From the NCBI RefSeq assembly GCF_001042595.1, contig NZ_AP012326.1, positions 1,116,001-1,180,000 of the forward strand: 64,000 bases of DNA. The letters are read 5' to 3'. The notes beneath the pieces are model-generated. The model made no database searches, was not told the origin of the DNA, and saw only the letters and a list, made by a program, of their open reading frames with translations. Position numbers and translations under genes: made by a program. The stretch is from Bifidobacterium dentium JCM 1195 = DSM 20436 (GTDB taxonomy: Bacteria; Actinomycetota; Actinomycetes; Actinomycetales; Bifidobacteriaceae). Below, in pieces: positions 9,344-19,097 of the stretch. Position 1 is the first letter of the stretch, and the number at the start of each line of letters is the position of its first letter.

Positions 9344-10180
9344 ATGAAAAAGAAACTCAACTCCCTTATTGCTGTGGCCCTGTGTGCGCTTGCTACATGC
9401 TTCGTGCTCGTCGGTTGCTCACCCGTTTCCGGTGGCAAGAACGCGAAGATGGTCGGTTACTGGGAGCTTGTCAGCGGTACTTCCGGTGGTCTTGAAATTA
9501 CCGAGGACGACGTCAAGACCATGTCGGAGGAGGGGTCACAGTGCATCCTGCATCTAGGCGATGACGGTAAGGCTACGCTCGATCTCTTTGGTGATATCGA
9601 AGACGCGGCGTGGGACATGGACAAGGCGACCGTGGACTTCGATGACGAAGATGGCGTTTTGGTGCTCTCCGGTGATCGCCTGACCCTCTCCAATAGGAAT
9701 GATGATGACGAGAAGCTCGTCTTTAAGAAGGGCGACGACAGCCTGAAAGAAAAAATCAAGAAGGATCGCAAGTCGCAGGAGGAATCCAACGAGAGTGCCG
9801 ATGTTGCCAGCGGAAACGACGCCAAGACCGAGAGCGTGGCAATTGACCCGGTGGTGACCATCGCCGACGATGAGACCGCGACCATTACCGCAACTGCCCG
9901 TGTTGTGGACGAAAACGGCATGGCCGGCATCATGTTCTCGATTACCAACAACAGTGAGGCCAGGATCTGCATGCATATGCTCGACGATTCCACCGTCAAC
10001 GGCGGCACGTATGAAAACTACTTCTACGGGGACGTCTCACCGGGGGAGACAGCCAACGAGATCTGCGCTTACGACGGCCTTACTTCGATAGACGAGTTGA
10101 AAGACATTCATGCCCAGCTCAGTGTGTACGACAGCAAGACCTTTGCCGACATCGCGATCTACGATATCAACATCGAGTAA
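9344..10180 (+). CDS. Secreted lipoprotein of unknown function
   Basis: The signal peptide MKKKLNSLIAVALCALATC continues to a lipobox LVGC (Cys about residue 25), so the mature protein should be a lipoprotein on the outer face of the membrane. The first half (WELVSGTSGG, LHLGDDGKATLDLFGD) looks like a small beta-rich lipocalin-like domain. It is followed by a very charged linker (KKGDDSLKEKIKKDRKSQEE) and a second beta-rich domain of about 110 residues (DPVVTIADDETATITATARV). The ATG at 9344 follows GAAAGGAG; the frame is open upstream to 9269, but that start lacks a site. About 180 bp without a gene separate it from the SPFH gene. The specific role is unknown. Confidence 0.8.
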   Translation: MKKKLNSLIAVALCALATCFVLVGCSPVSGGKNAKMVGYWELVSGTSGGLEITEDDVKTMSEEGSQCILHLGDDGKATLDLFGDIEDAAWDMDKATVDFDDEDGVLVLSGDRLTLSNRNDDDEKLVFKKGDDSLKEKIKKDRKSQEESNESADVASGNDAKTESVAIDPVVTIADDETATITATARVVDENGMAGIMFSITNNSEARICMHMLDDSTVNGGTYENYFYGDVSPGETANEICAYDGLTSIDELKDIHAQLSVYDSKTFADIAIYDINIE

Positions 10181-10226
10181 GAGATGTGATGGCATTGGCT
10201 GGCTCGTGAGATAGCAAGGCGACGAG

Positions 10227-10260
10227 GCGGCCGGGGATGGTAATCTCCCGGCCGCTTTTT
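10227..10260 (+). terminator. Rho-independent terminator after the lipoprotein gene
   Basis: GCGGCCGGG (10227-10235) pairs perfectly with CCCGGCCGC (10247-10255), followed by TTTTT. The T run lies only on the plus strand, so it serves the lipoprotein operon. Confidence 0.9.
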
Positions 10261-10276
10261 GCTGGGGATACTTCGA

Positions 10277-10906
10277 TTACGCCTCGTCGTTCAAGCCGGG
10301 AACGATATTGCCCTCGGCCACCGCATGCACAGCCAGGCGCAGGATGTTGTCGTAGCCGGTCTTGGCGAGAATTTCGCCGATACGCCGCTTAACGGTTCCC
10401 TCGCTCATGTAGAGCTCGGCCGCGATCTCTTTGCGCGTTTTGGCCTCGCACGTCAGTCGTAGGATCTGAATCTCTACGTCCGTGAGCGAGGCTGTGCCTG
10501 AAAAGATCGAGTCAGGCGTTTTTTGGGGAAAGGTCTGGTAACCCGAGGCGGTCGAGCGCATGACGGCCATGAGTTCGCCGATGCCGACGTTCTTGTATAC
10601 AAAGCTGTCGACGCCGGCGGCTTTTGCCTGCTCGACAAAAGTAACTTCGGGCATACCCGTCATGATGACCACGCGCACCGTGGGGTCCGCCTCCTTGATG
10701 CGCCGGGCGGCCACGATGCCGTTGGAGCCGTTCTCGGTGCAGACGTCCATGAGCACGAGTCCGCATCCGAGTCTGGCTGCGCGCTCAGGGGCCTCAGTGG
10801 CGTCTGCGAGGCTAGCTGCGACGTGCATGTCCTCCTGGGCGTTTATCGCGCAGGCCAGGCTCTCGCGTAACATCGCCTGATCCTCAACGAGCAGAACTTC
10901 AATCAT
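10277..10906 (-). CDS. LuxR-type response regulator
   Basis: This 209-residue NarL/FixJ-class regulator starts at the ATG at 10906 (MIEVLLVEDQAMLRESLACA) after an AGGGGGGA site; the longer frame to 10963 is not needed. The receiver domain has the acidic pocket ED near the N-terminus and the phospho-acceptor Asp in LVLMDVCTEN, with Lys in FVYKN. The C-terminal LuxR helix-turn-helix is LTDVEIQILRLTCEAKTRKE followed by IAAELYMSEGTVKRRIGEIL. It is the last gene of a three-gene minus-strand operon with its probable cognate kinase 14 bp upstream. Its targets are unknown; the facing lipoprotein/SPFH genes are candidates by position only. Confidence 0.9.
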   Translation of the reverse strand: MIEVLLVEDQAMLRESLACAINAQEDMHVAASLADATEAPERAARLGCGLVLMDVCTENGSNGIVAARRIKEADPTVRVVIMTGMPEVTFVEQAKAAGVDSFVYKNVGIGELMAVMRSTASGYQTFPQKTPDSIFSGTASLTDVEIQILRLTCEAKTRKEIAAELYMSEGTVKRRIGEILAKTGYDNILRLAVHAVAEGNIVPGLNDEA

Positions 10907-10920
10907 TGCCAGTCCCCCCT

Positions 10921-12441
10921 CTATGCAAGCGGCTCCATCGTAGGCTGTTGCGTCGTGCGGCACGGTGTTGTTGCCCGTTCCCTCGTGCTCCCGCTAACGG
11001 GGATTTCGACACGAACCGTGAACGTCGGCTCCCAGCCCACGCTCAGCGTACCGCCCAACGATGCTATCTCTCTTCTCATTCCCGTGATGCCGCCCCGTTC
11101 AATAAGCGGTTGTGGTGACGACTCGCCATCGTCGGTGATGACGAGGTGGGCTGTGCCGCCAGTACACTCCAGCTCAACAAAAACCTGTTTGGCATGGGCA
11201 TGCCGACATGAGTTTGTGCAGGCCTCTCGGATTATGTGCGTGAAGGCTACGCCGGCACTGCCCTCCGGAAGCTTACCGTTCATCTTAATCGCGACGCCCA
11301 CCAGCGCAAAAGCCGATACAACGGCTTCGAGCTCGGTGGAAGCGTCGGCTTCCGTGCCACGGCGCAAATCGACCATGACGGATGAGAGGAGCCGCTCGAG
11401 TTCGGCAACCGATGCGGGGTCGGTCATGCCCATCTCGAGATAGCGATGGAGAATCGAGAGCCGCTGCCCAATGACGTCGTGCACACGCGAGCGCATACTC
11501 AGGTAGGCGGAGGCTTGTGCCACGCGCTCGATGTCGGCAAGGCGCATCCGTAGCTCGGTGGCGGCCTCCTCAAGTTCGCGGTTGGTCTTGGCGAGGGCCG
11601 CATTTGCACGCGCTGCCTCGGTGACGTCGAGGCATACGATTCTTCTCAGGGGACGGTGGCCGCCGGTTGTATCTCGGACGAATAAACACGTTGTGCTATC
11701 GGGAAGATTCACCAAAAGGCGGTCTTTATCCTCCATTAGCGTCTCGGGCACGCCTAGGAAGTCTGCTTCAACGGCCAAGTCGCGGCCGATTTCGGAAAGG
11801 CTTGCCCACAGCTGGGTCTGATCTCCGAGGTCGCAGGGCAACTCCAATGCAGAGAGGCATTCCCTCATCCGCACGTTCATAAAGGTGGATCCGCCGGTGG
11901 GGCCGATGACCAGTACGCCCGCGGGCATTCCCATTAACGTTTCGGCCGTGCTGAGTTCCGAAAGGCCCTCTGAGCGTCTGACGAGATCGCGAGCGATTCC
12001 AGAAAGTCCGCGGAACAGGAACCAGGTTAGGTCGAGCAAGGCAATTAGGTTCCATAACGTGCTGAGCGCGGTGATGGCCGCTGGTGTGCACAGGGCCATG
12101 AGCAGGGCGTCGAACATAAAGTCGATGCGTCTTGCACGTAATGCGAGGGCAAACGTCCATGCTGCAAAGAGCGCGTTGATCCATAGCACGTCAAAGGCGG
12201 GAAAGGATGCCAGTGCCCGGGCCAGGACCGGCGCACCGATGAGCCCTGCACCGACGGTGAGGATTAACGCAAGGGCCAGGTGACCCAGAATCGCAGCCTC
12301 GAGGATGCACATGAGCCGCCTTGATTTCGGAGCCGTCTGAAACGCAACCAGGAACAGGTGGACCACCTGAAGGCTTGCGCACACGAACTCGCCGGCAACC
12401 ACGAGCATCAGGCAGGGCTCGTTGAGCAAGAGCGGGTTCAT
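10921..12441 (-). CDS. Membrane sensor histidine kinase (NarL-partner type)
   Basis: The 506-residue kinase has an N-terminal membrane region (about five spans, residues 10-165), a PAS-like middle part (LMGMPAGVLVIGPTGG), a short coiled segment (ANAALAKTNRELEEAATELR), and a dimerisation box SRVHDVIGQRLS with the phospho-acceptor at His321. A GHKL ATPase domain ends it: N box REACTNSCRHAHAKQV, then DDGES and GGITGMRREIASLGG. This fits kinases that pair with LuxR-type regulators. Its ATG at 12441 overlaps the upstream stop by ATGA, implying translational coupling. An in-frame GTG at 12447 is a less likely start. The C-terminal 25 residues are rich in Thr and Arg and may be unstructured. Confidence 0.88.
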   Translation of the reverse strand: MNPLLLNEPCLMLVVAGEFVCASLQVVHLFLVAFQTAPKSRRLMCILEAAILGHLALALILTVGAGLIGAPVLARALASFPAFDVLWINALFAAWTFALALRARRIDFMFDALLMALCTPAAITALSTLWNLIALLDLTWFLFRGLSGIARDLVRRSEGLSELSTAETLMGMPAGVLVIGPTGGSTFMNVRMRECLSALELPCDLGDQTQLWASLSEIGRDLAVEADFLGVPETLMEDKDRLLVNLPDSTTCLFVRDTTGGHRPLRRIVCLDVTEAARANAALAKTNRELEEAATELRMRLADIERVAQASAYLSMRSRVHDVIGQRLSILHRYLEMGMTDPASVAELERLLSSVMVDLRRGTEADASTELEAVVSAFALVGVAIKMNGKLPEGSAGVAFTHIIREACTNSCRHAHAKQVFVELECTGGTAHLVITDDGESSPQPLIERGGITGMRREIASLGGTLSVGWEPTFTVRVEIPVSGSTRERATTPCRTTQQPTMEPLA

Positions 12442-14195
12442 ACGCACTCACCGCCTTTTACGCGGGCGAGCAACACTAGCTGTCCGGTATTGCCGGTCAG
12501 CGCGTAGATGACGTCGCATTTGTCTAGGCGTTCCCGCAAGGCCTGCGTGCGGGGTAGTGAGCTAAGGTCTTCTTCGTCGTCGGATTGTAGATGGGCCCGT
12601 AGCTCAATCAAGCCGTCATCGCGTTCGCCAAGATGATAGATGAGTGCTGGAGACGAGCATTCGAATGCCATAAAGGCCATGTCGTAGATGCAGTCGTAGA
12701 GCGTGCTCGCCTGCTGGGCCGCAACGGGATGGTCGAGATTGACGAGAGCGGCGCAATCGATACCGACGGCGCGCAGATCACAGGCCAGCTCGTTAGCGAT
12801 AAGGCGGATACGGTCGCGGTCAAGCTCCGGGTCGGCCGCTTCTGCAAGGACGAGCGAGCCCTTGCGCTTGCAATAGGCAACGAGCATGCGCGCACGTTCC
12901 AGCTGTCGCTGGCGAGCGTGTGGCTCGGTCGGCAGGTTGTTCAACAACGCTGTGACCTCGGCCATGGACGCGGATAGTGCGGCGTCGACATCGTCCACAA
13001 GGCGCGACTTCACCTCGAGTTCCGTCAGTAGCTCGACAAGCTCACGGTCGTGTTCGAGGGCCTCAAGGTCGCGTTTGAGTTCGGTGCCTTGTTTGCCCAG
13101 GGTTCGGTTGAGCTCGTTGAGTCCGCTCATGTCTTGGGTGAGGAGCGCCGTTCCGCCAGAAAGCGGCCAGACGATGAACAGACTGTCGGGGAGGCCTGGC
13201 AGTCTGAACGATCCTGGCGCGCCGTGATTTGCGCGGTTGACGGCGTTTGCATTCAGCGGGCCGGCCACTTTGGTCTGGTGATACAGAGAGCCGTTGCGTG
13301 ACAAGATCTTGAGATCGAAAGGAAGATCGTCGAATACCTTTTTGAACGACCTCGTGGAGGGGATGAGCCCTACGTCGAGGCAGAGTTCGAGTGTCACCAT
13401 GACGATGATTCCGTACACGAGGGAGAAGTTGAACGAAACCGCCCATTTCGCACGGAGGGCGTAAGCGGCGCAAAAGAGGAGTCCTGCCGTTGCGACCGTG
13501 GCTGCTGGCACCACGAGACCGCGCATTGCGCTTCTGCTCGAGCGCCACAAAACGCAGAAAAAGGCGAGGTAATACAGGGTATTGTAGGCAAAGAAGGCCC
13601 AGTAGGCAGGGCCGTAGGAGTACATGCCCACAAGGCCCGGGTTGGGTACGTCAAAGGTAAAGAAGAGCCGGTGGACGTCGTTGGTGAGCGCGAGCACGGC
13701 AAGCACGATGCCGAGCGCTATGCAAGCGGTTTTAAGCCGTACAGCCGTTTTGCCAAGCTCAATGCCGGCTGACTTCAGCGCGCAGGAAAGGCAGAGCGGT
13801 GGCAGACAGGCCATGGGGATGTAGTAGCCGTACCAGAGGTAGCGCGCAAGCTTGAGGTCGGTCGTGTTCCATTTGATGGTCACGGCCGTGAGCCACAAGG
13901 TGAGTATCACGGCTATGGCGGCAAGGCGACGTGAGATTCGCGGGTCGAGGCAACGCAGGTAAGCCATGACGCCCCAGAACGAGAACACGATGCCGAAGAT
14001 GCAGTTGAGAGCGGTGCGATCGATGAAAGAGAAGGCACTGGCGTTATCGGAGGACGGCACGGGGGCCGAGGGAGGCCAGGCGCAGGCGAGGGCGATTACC
14101 AACGCAAGGTAGAGGAGGGTGACACTCGCGCATATGGTGGTCAGGAGGCCGCGGCGTGAGCGTGTGAAGATGGACAAAACGGTGCCGTTGGGCAT
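12438..14195 (-). CDS. Multi-span membrane sensor related to histidine kinases, no visible His box
   Basis: This 585-residue protein opens an operon with the kinase and regulator. The first half holds about eight membrane spans, including YLWYGYYIPMACLPPLCLSC and AYWAFFAYNTLYYLAFFCVL, like the 7TM N-termini of some kinases. A charged coiled segment follows (LNRTLGKQGTELKRDLEALE, about residues 380-430). The C-terminal 180 residues lie where a kinase core would be, but I see no H-box with an Asp/Glu neighbour and no clear DxGxG or GxG lid. It may be a kinase-like sensor that signals through the downstream kinase. The start at 14195 follows GGGGAG. Its overlap with the next gene supports joint function. 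Confidence 0.78.
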   Translation of the reverse strand: MPNGTVLSIFTRSRRGLLTTICASVTLLYLALVIALACAWPPSAPVPSSDNASAFSFIDRTALNCIFGIVFSFWGVMAYLRCLDPRISRRLAAIAVILTLWLTAVTIKWNTTDLKLARYLWYGYYIPMACLPPLCLSCALKSAGIELGKTAVRLKTACIALGIVLAVLALTNDVHRLFFTFDVPNPGLVGMYSYGPAYWAFFAYNTLYYLAFFCVLWRSSRSAMRGLVVPAATVATAGLLFCAAYALRAKWAVSFNFSLVYGIIVMVTLELCLDVGLIPSTRSFKKVFDDLPFDLKILSRNGSLYHQTKVAGPLNANAVNRANHGAPGSFRLPGLPDSLFIVWPLSGGTALLTQDMSGLNELNRTLGKQGTELKRDLEALEHDRELVELLTELEVKSRLVDDVDAALSASMAEVTALLNNLPTEPHARQRQLERARMLVAYCKRKGSLVLAEAADPELDRDRIRLIANELACDLRAVGIDCAALVNLDHPVAAQQASTLYDCIYDMAFMAFECSSPALIYHLGERDDGLIELRAHLQSDDEEDLSSLPRTQALRERLDKCDVIYALTGNTGQLVLLARVKGGECV

Positions 14196-14330
14196 ATGAA
14201 CATCTCCCCGTTACAGAAAAGTTGATAGCGCGCCGAAAGTGAGTGCTGGCACTTGGCATCTATCTGATATCCTGCCCATGCACATGCGAAATAGGCCCGC
14301 ATGGCATCTTGACTTACGGCTAAGCGCGAC

Positions 14331-14367
14331 GATGGCATCCATGACAGCATGCGTCATGGATGCCATC
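14331..14367. repeat. Perfect 15-bp dyad downstream of guaA
   Basis: GATGGCATCCATGAC (14331-14345) is the exact inverted repeat of 14353-14367, with a 7-nt spacer AGCATGC. Neither strand has a T run after it. It lies between the stop of guaA (minus) and the start of the sensor operon, so it could be a structured 3' end of guaA mRNA, a regulator site, or a scar at the right edge of the accessory block. Confidence 0.65.
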
Positions 14368-14402
14368 TATCGTATCGTGCACGTATATCGCACGTATTCC
14401 TG

Positions 14403-15965
14403 TTACTCCCACTCGATGGTTGCCGGCGGCTTGGAGGTGCAGTCGAGTACCACGCGGTTGATTTGGCGGCATTCGTTGGTGATGCGCGTCGAGATGGTGG
14501 CCAGTACGTCGTACGGAATGCGAGACCAGTCGGCGGTCATGGCGTCTTCGGAAGACACCGGGCGCAGCACGATCGGCGAACCGTAGGTACGCTCGTCGCC
14601 CTGCACGCCCACGGAATGCACGTCGGCGAGGAGCACGACCGGGCACTGCCAGATGTCGCGATCCAGACCGGCCTTTGACAGTTCCTCACGGGCGATGGCG
14701 TCGGCTTCGCGAAGCAAGTCCAAACGTTCCTTGGTGATTTCGCCGATGATGCGGATGCCCAGGCCCGGTCCCGGGAACGGCTGCCGCCAGACGATCTCGT
14801 CCGGCAGGCCAAGTTCGGTGCCGATGGCGCGCACCTCATCCTTGAACAGGGTGCGCAGAGGCTCGACGAGCTGGAACTTGATGTCATCCGGCAAACCGCC
14901 CACATTGTGATGCGACTTGATGTTGGCCGCACCGTCGCCACCGCCGGATTCCACGACATCCGGGTAGAGGGTGCCCTGCACGAGGAACTTGACTTCCTTG
15001 CCGGAAGCGCCGGCTTCCTCGATGACCTGACGCTGGGCCTTCTCGAAAGTACGGATGAACTTCTCGCCGATGATCTTGCGCTTCTTCTCCGGCTCGCTCA
15101 CGCCCTTCAGCGCGGTGAGGAAGTCCTCGGAAGCGTCGACGGCGATGAGTTTGATGCCCGTGGCCTCGACGAAGTCGTGCCTGACCTGCTCGGCCTCGCC
15201 CTTGCGCAGCAGGCCGTGATCAACGAACACGCAGGTGAGCTGGTCACCGATGGCCTTATGTACCAGCGCCGCGGCGACGGCGGAATCCACACCGCCGGAC
15301 AGACCGCAGATCACCTGGGCGTCGCCGACCTTGTCGCGAATCTTCTTCACTTGGTCTTCGATGATGCCGGAGGCATCCCAGTTGTTCGGCAAGCCGGCGC
15401 ACTTGTGCAGGAAGGTTTCGATGAGCTGCTGTCCCATCGGGGTGTGCTTGACCTCCGGATGCCACTGCACGCCGTACAACTTGCGGGATTCGTCCTGCAT
15501 GGCTGCGACGGGGGCGCCTTCGGTGTGTGCCAGCACTTCGAAGCCTTCCGGAGCGGTCTTGACGGCCACTCCGTGGCTCATCCATGTGTTCTGCTCGGCA
15601 GGGGAGCCTTCGAGCAGGCCTTCAGCCTCATCGATGGTGGTCTCGGTCTTGCCATACTCGCCCAAAGCCGCCTTGTCGACATCCGCTCCCAGCGCATAGG
15701 CCATGGCCTGGAAGCCGTAGCAGATGCCCAGCACGGGGACGCCAGCCTCGAACAGCTTCTTGTCCACGCGCGGGGCGCCGGGTTCGAACACCGAAGCCGG
15801 GCCGCCGGAAAGGATGATGGCCTGCGGATCCTTGGCCAGCATCTCGTCTACCGGCATGGAATGCGGCACGAGTTCCGAATAGACGTTGGCCTCACGCACG
15901 CGACGTGCGATCAGCTGGGCGTACTGGGCTCCGAAATCAACAACGAGCACAGGACCTGTCGCCAT
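14403..15965 (-). CDS. guaA: GMP synthase (glutamine-hydrolysing)
   Basis: GuaA converts XMP to GMP using ATP and glutamine. The N-terminal class I amidotransferase has [16 protein letters not shown] (nucleophile Cys) and [12 protein letters not shown] (catalytic His/Glu). The ATP-pyrophosphatase P-loop is [16 protein letters not shown], and the dimerisation domain ends with [16 protein letters not shown] and the EWE C-terminus normal for the family. The product is 520 residues. The ATG at 15965 follows GGGAGAG; the frame is open 37 codons further without a site. A near-consensus promoter lies 39 bp upstream. xpt at 25649 belongs to the same purine economy but is not adjacent. Confidence 0.97.
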   Translation of the reverse strand: MATGPVLVVDFGAQYAQLIARRVREANVYSELVPHSMPVDEMLAKDPQAIILSGGPASVFEPGAPRVDKKLFEAGVPVLGICYGFQAMAYALGADVDKAALGEYGKTETTIDEAEGLLEGSPAEQNTWMSHGVAVKTAPEGFEVLAHTEGAPVAAMQDESRKLYGVQWHPEVKHTPMGQQLIETFLHKCAGLPNNWDASGIIEDQVKKIRDKVGDAQVICGLSGGVDSAVAAALVHKAIGDQLTCVFVDHGLLRKGEAEQVRHDFVEATGIKLIAVDASEDFLTALKGVSEPEKKRKIIGEKFIRTFEKAQRQVIEEAGASGKEVKFLVQGTLYPDVVESGGGDGAANIKSHHNVGGLPDDIKFQLVEPLRTLFKDEVRAIGTELGLPDEIVWRQPFPGPGLGIRIIGEITKERLDLLREADAIAREELSKAGLDRDIWQCPVVLLADVHSVGVQGDERTYGSPIVLRPVSSEDAMTADWSRIPYDVLATISTRITNECRQINRVVLDCTSKPPATIEWE

Positions 15966-16003
15966 AACACTCTCCCTTGGTACGAGGTAATTAGAAACCG
16001 ACA

Positions 16004-16032
16004 ATGATAATGGCTCCATTGTGGCGGTGCAA
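16004..16032 (-). promoter_or_regulatory. Predicted sigma-70-type promoter of guaA
   Basis: Read on the minus strand, TTGCAC (16032-16027) and TATCAT (16009-16004) are separated by exactly 17 bp, giving a short leader before the guaA start at 15965. It is a motif match only. Confidence 0.6.
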
Positions 16033-16419
16033 GGCGACATTGGAAACGCTGTAAACACAAGGTGAACGAATCTCACAATTGCTTACTATGTTCGACTCAA
16101 CACGCCGCGAGTGAACATCGTAAAACGAACGTGGCTATATGTCTCAATCGATTGAAAATCGTTGATATTGAGCCGTTTATAACCCCTTTTCATGATACTG
16201 CGAGTATTCACAAAAGCCCCGATAAAAGCTCTCAGTTTGTATCAAAATAACAACATTTGCGCACACAGTCGCAAAAAAACAGCCAAAAGTCGCACCTCGC
16301 TCGTAATATGCTCAAGTGATTGGGAATGAACCAGCCGCGCAACCGCAAGGTTTTGCGAGGTTCAGGACCTAATGAAAATAAACAATCGCACAACACAGTG
16401 CAGGAGTACAGGAGTACAC
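16033..16419. other. Long AT-rich regulatory region upstream of xfp
   Basis: No gene is supported in these 390 bp; a 62-codon frame at 16062-16250 has no ribosome site or family look. The stretch is clearly AT-richer than its surroundings. It holds the perfect palindrome CAATCGATTG (16145-16154), a possible -10 box TAATAT (16304-16309) without a good -35, and the double site CAGGAGTACAGGAGTACAC just before the xfp start. A long upstream region suits a very highly expressed gene. Confidence 0.5.
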
Positions 16420-18897
16420 ATGACGAGTCCTGTTATTGGCACCCCTTGGAAGAAGCTGAACGCTCCGGTTTCCGAGGAAGCTATCGAAGGTGTGGATAAG
16501 TACTGGCGTGCAGCCAACTACCTCTCCATCGGCCAGATCTATCTGCGTAGCAACCCGCTGATGAAGGAGCCCTTCACCCGCGAAGACGTCAAGCACCGTC
16601 TGGTCGGCCACTGGGGCACCACCCCGGGCCTGAACTTCCTCATCGGCCACATCAACCGTCTCATCGCTGATCACCAGCAGAACACCGTGATCATCATGGG
16701 CCCGGGCCACGGCGGCCCGGCTGGTACCGCTCAGTCCTACCTGGACGGCACCTACACCGAGTACTTCCCGAACATCACCAAGGATGAAGCTGGCCTGCAG
16801 AAGTTCTTCCGCCAGTTCTCCTACCCGGGCGGCATCCCGTCCCACTACGCTCCGGAGACCCCGGGCTCCATCCACGAAGGTGGCGAGCTGGGTTACGCCC
16901 TGTCCCACGCCTATGGCGCTGTGATGAACAACCCGAGCCTGTTCGTTCCGGCCATCGTCGGCGACGGCGAAGCCGAGACCGGCCCGCTGGCCACCGGCTG
17001 GCAGTCCAACAAGCTCGTCAACCCGCGCACCGACGGTATCGTGCTGCCGATCCTGCACCTCAATGGCTACAAGATCGCCAACCCGACCATCCTGTCCCGC
17101 ATCTCCGACGAAGAGCTGCACGAGTTCTTCCACGGCATGGGCTATGAGCCGTATGAGTTCGTCGCCGGCTTCGACAACGAGGATCACCTGTCGATCCACC
17201 GTCGTTTCGCCGAGTTGTTCGAGACCGTCTTCGACGAGATCTGCGACATCAAGGCCGCCGCTCAGACTGACGACATGACTCGTCCGTTCTACCCGATGAT
17301 CATCTTCCGCACCCCGAAGGGCTGGACCTGCCCGAAGTTCATCGACGGCAAGAAGACCGAAGGTTCCTGGCGCTCCCACCAGGTTCCGCTGGCTTCCGCC
17401 CGCGATACCGAGGCTCACTTCGAGGTCCTCAAGAACTGGCTCGAGTCCTACAAGCCGGAAGAGCTGTTCGACGCCAACGGCGCCGTGAAGCCGGAAGTCA
17501 CCGCCTTCATGCCGACCGGCGAACTGCGCATCGGTGAGAACCCGAACGCCAACGGTGGCCGCATCCGCGAAGAGCTGAACCTGCCGGCCCTCGAGGACTA
17601 CGAGGTCAAGGAAGTCGCCGAGTACGGCCACGGCTGGGGCCAGCTCGAGGCCACCCGTCGTCTGGGCGTCTACACCCGCGACATCATCAAGAACAACCCG
17701 GACTCCTTCCGTATCTTCGGACCGGACGAGACCGCTTCCAACCGTCTGCAGGCCGCATACGACGTCACCAACAAGCAGTGGGACGCCGGCTACCTGTCCG
17801 CTCAGGTTGATGAGCACATGGCCGTCACCGGTCAGGTCACCGAGCAGCTCTCCGAGCACCAGATGGAAGGCTTCCTCGAGGCCTACCTGCTCACCGGCCG
17901 TCACGGCATCTGGAGCTCCTACGAGTCCTTCGTGCACGTGATCGACTCCATGCTGAACCAGCACGCCAAGTGGCTCGAGGCTACCGTCCGCGAGATCCCG
18001 TGGCGCAAGCCGATCTCCTCCATGAACCTGCTCGTCTCCTCCCACGTGTGGCGTCAGGATCACAACGGCTTCTCCCACCAGGATCCGGGTGTCACCTCCG
18101 TCCTGCTGAACAAGTGCTTCAACAACGATCACGTGATCGGCATCTACTTCCCGGTGGATTCCAACATGCTGCTCGCCGTGGCTGAGAAGTGCTACAAGTC
18201 CACCGACATGATCAACGCCATCATCGCCGGCAAGCAGCCGGCCGCCACCTGGCTGACCCTGGACGAAGCTCGCGCCGAGCTCGAGAAGGGTGCCGCCGAG
18301 TGGGAGTGGGCCTCCACCGCCAAGTCCAACGACGAAGCACAGATCGTGCTCGCCTCCGCTGGCGATGTCCCGGCTCAGGAGATCATGGCCGCTGCCGACA
18401 AGCTCGATGCCATGGGCATCAAGTTCAAGGTCGTCAACGTTGTGGATCTGGTCAAGCTGCAGTCCACCAAGGAGAATGACGAAGCCATCTCCGACGCCGA
18501 CTTCGCTGACCTGTTCACCGAGGACAAGCCGGTCCTGTTCGCCTACCACTCCTATGCCCGCGACGTGCGTGGTCTGATCTACGATCGCCCGAACCACGAC
18601 AACTTCAACGTCCACGGCTACGAGGAGCAGGGCTCCACCACCACCCCGTACGACATGGTGCGCGTGAACAACATCGATCGCTACGAGCTCGTTGCCGAAG
18701 CTCTGCGCATGATCGACGCTGACAAGTACGCCGACAAGATCGACGAGCTCGAGGCCTTCCGCAAGGAAGCCTTCCAGTTCGCAGTCGACAACGGCTACGA
18801 TCACCCGGATTACACCGACTGGGTGTACTCCGGCGTCAACACCAACAAGCAGGGTGCTGTCTCCGCTACCGCCGCAACCGCCGGCGATAACGAGTGA
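16420..18897 (+). CDS. xfp: Xylulose-5-phosphate/fructose-6-phosphate phosphoketolase
   Basis: The key enzyme of the bifid shunt is thiamine-diphosphate dependent and splits F6P or X5P into acetyl phosphate plus E4P or GAP. The product is 825 residues and starts [20 protein letters not shown], which I recognise as the bifidobacterial Xfp N-terminus. The frame extends 16 codons upstream, but the ribosome site points to 16420. The ThDP motif [20 protein letters not shown] (about residues 182-201), the GPGHGGPAG loop and [16 protein letters not shown] are intact. Codon use is strongly biased (nearly all Pro CCG), as expected for an abundant protein. A terminator follows; pta and ackA come next. 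Confidence 0.98.
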   Translation: MTSPVIGTPWKKLNAPVSEEAIEGVDKYWRAANYLSIGQIYLRSNPLMKEPFTREDVKHRLVGHWGTTPGLNFLIGHINRLIADHQQNTVIIMGPGHGGPAGTAQSYLDGTYTEYFPNITKDEAGLQKFFRQFSYPGGIPSHYAPETPGSIHEGGELGYALSHAYGAVMNNPSLFVPAIVGDGEAETGPLATGWQSNKLVNPRTDGIVLPILHLNGYKIANPTILSRISDEELHEFFHGMGYEPYEFVAGFDNEDHLSIHRRFAELFETVFDEICDIKAAAQTDDMTRPFYPMIIFRTPKGWTCPKFIDGKKTEGSWRSHQVPLASARDTEAHFEVLKNWLESYKPEELFDANGAVKPEVTAFMPTGELRIGENPNANGGRIREELNLPALEDYEVKEVAEYGHGWGQLEATRRLGVYTRDIIKNNPDSFRIFGPDETASNRLQAAYDVTNKQWDAGYLSAQVDEHMAVTGQVTEQLSEHQMEGFLEAYLLTGRHGIWSSYESFVHVIDSMLNQHAKWLEATVREIPWRKPISSMNLLVSSHVWRQDHNGFSHQDPGVTSVLLNKCFNNDHVIGIYFPVDSNMLLAVAEKCYKSTDMINAIIAGKQPAATWLTLDEARAELEKGAAEWEWASTAKSNDEAQIVLASAGDVPAQEIMAAADKLDAMGIKFKVVNVVDLVKLQSTKENDEAISDADFADLFTEDKPVLFAYHSYARDVRGLIYDRPNHDNFNVHGYEEQGSTTTPYDMVRVNNIDRYELVAEALRMIDADKYADKIDELEAFRKEAFQFAVDNGYDHPDYTDWVYSGVNTNKQGAVSATAATAGDNE

Positions 18898-18927
18898 GCC
18901 TAGGCGTTACAGCCTGATCGCTTGAAT

Positions 18928-18965
18928 AAGACCCCCGAGGGACTTTGTTCCCCCGGGGGTCTTTA
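18928..18965 (+). terminator. Rho-independent terminator of xfp
   Basis: AAGACCCCCG (18928-18937) pairs with CGGGGGTCTT (18954-18963). An inner GGGAC/GTTCC extension and a short loop complete the hairpin, which is very stable. Confidence 0.88.
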
Positions 18966-19097
18966 CATTGCGCACGTAAGATGGACCCCGACACCCCGAT
19001 CCACATAGGTGCACTCATAATCGTTCACGCATTACAATTGCTGATGGTGTGAACAACGCAGTCACCCATGCATATGAATGAAGGAATAGGAGACACC

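Noticed and set aside
16062..16250. Small 62-codon frame upstream of xfp
   Set aside because: No ribosome site, AT-rich regulatory DNA, no recognisable protein.
16369..18804. Very long open frame (811 codons) antisense to xfp
   Set aside because: It mirrors the xfp gene in a high-GC, codon-biased region; it has no ribosome site and a composition (Val/Asp/Gly/Leu/His) typical of antisense shadows.
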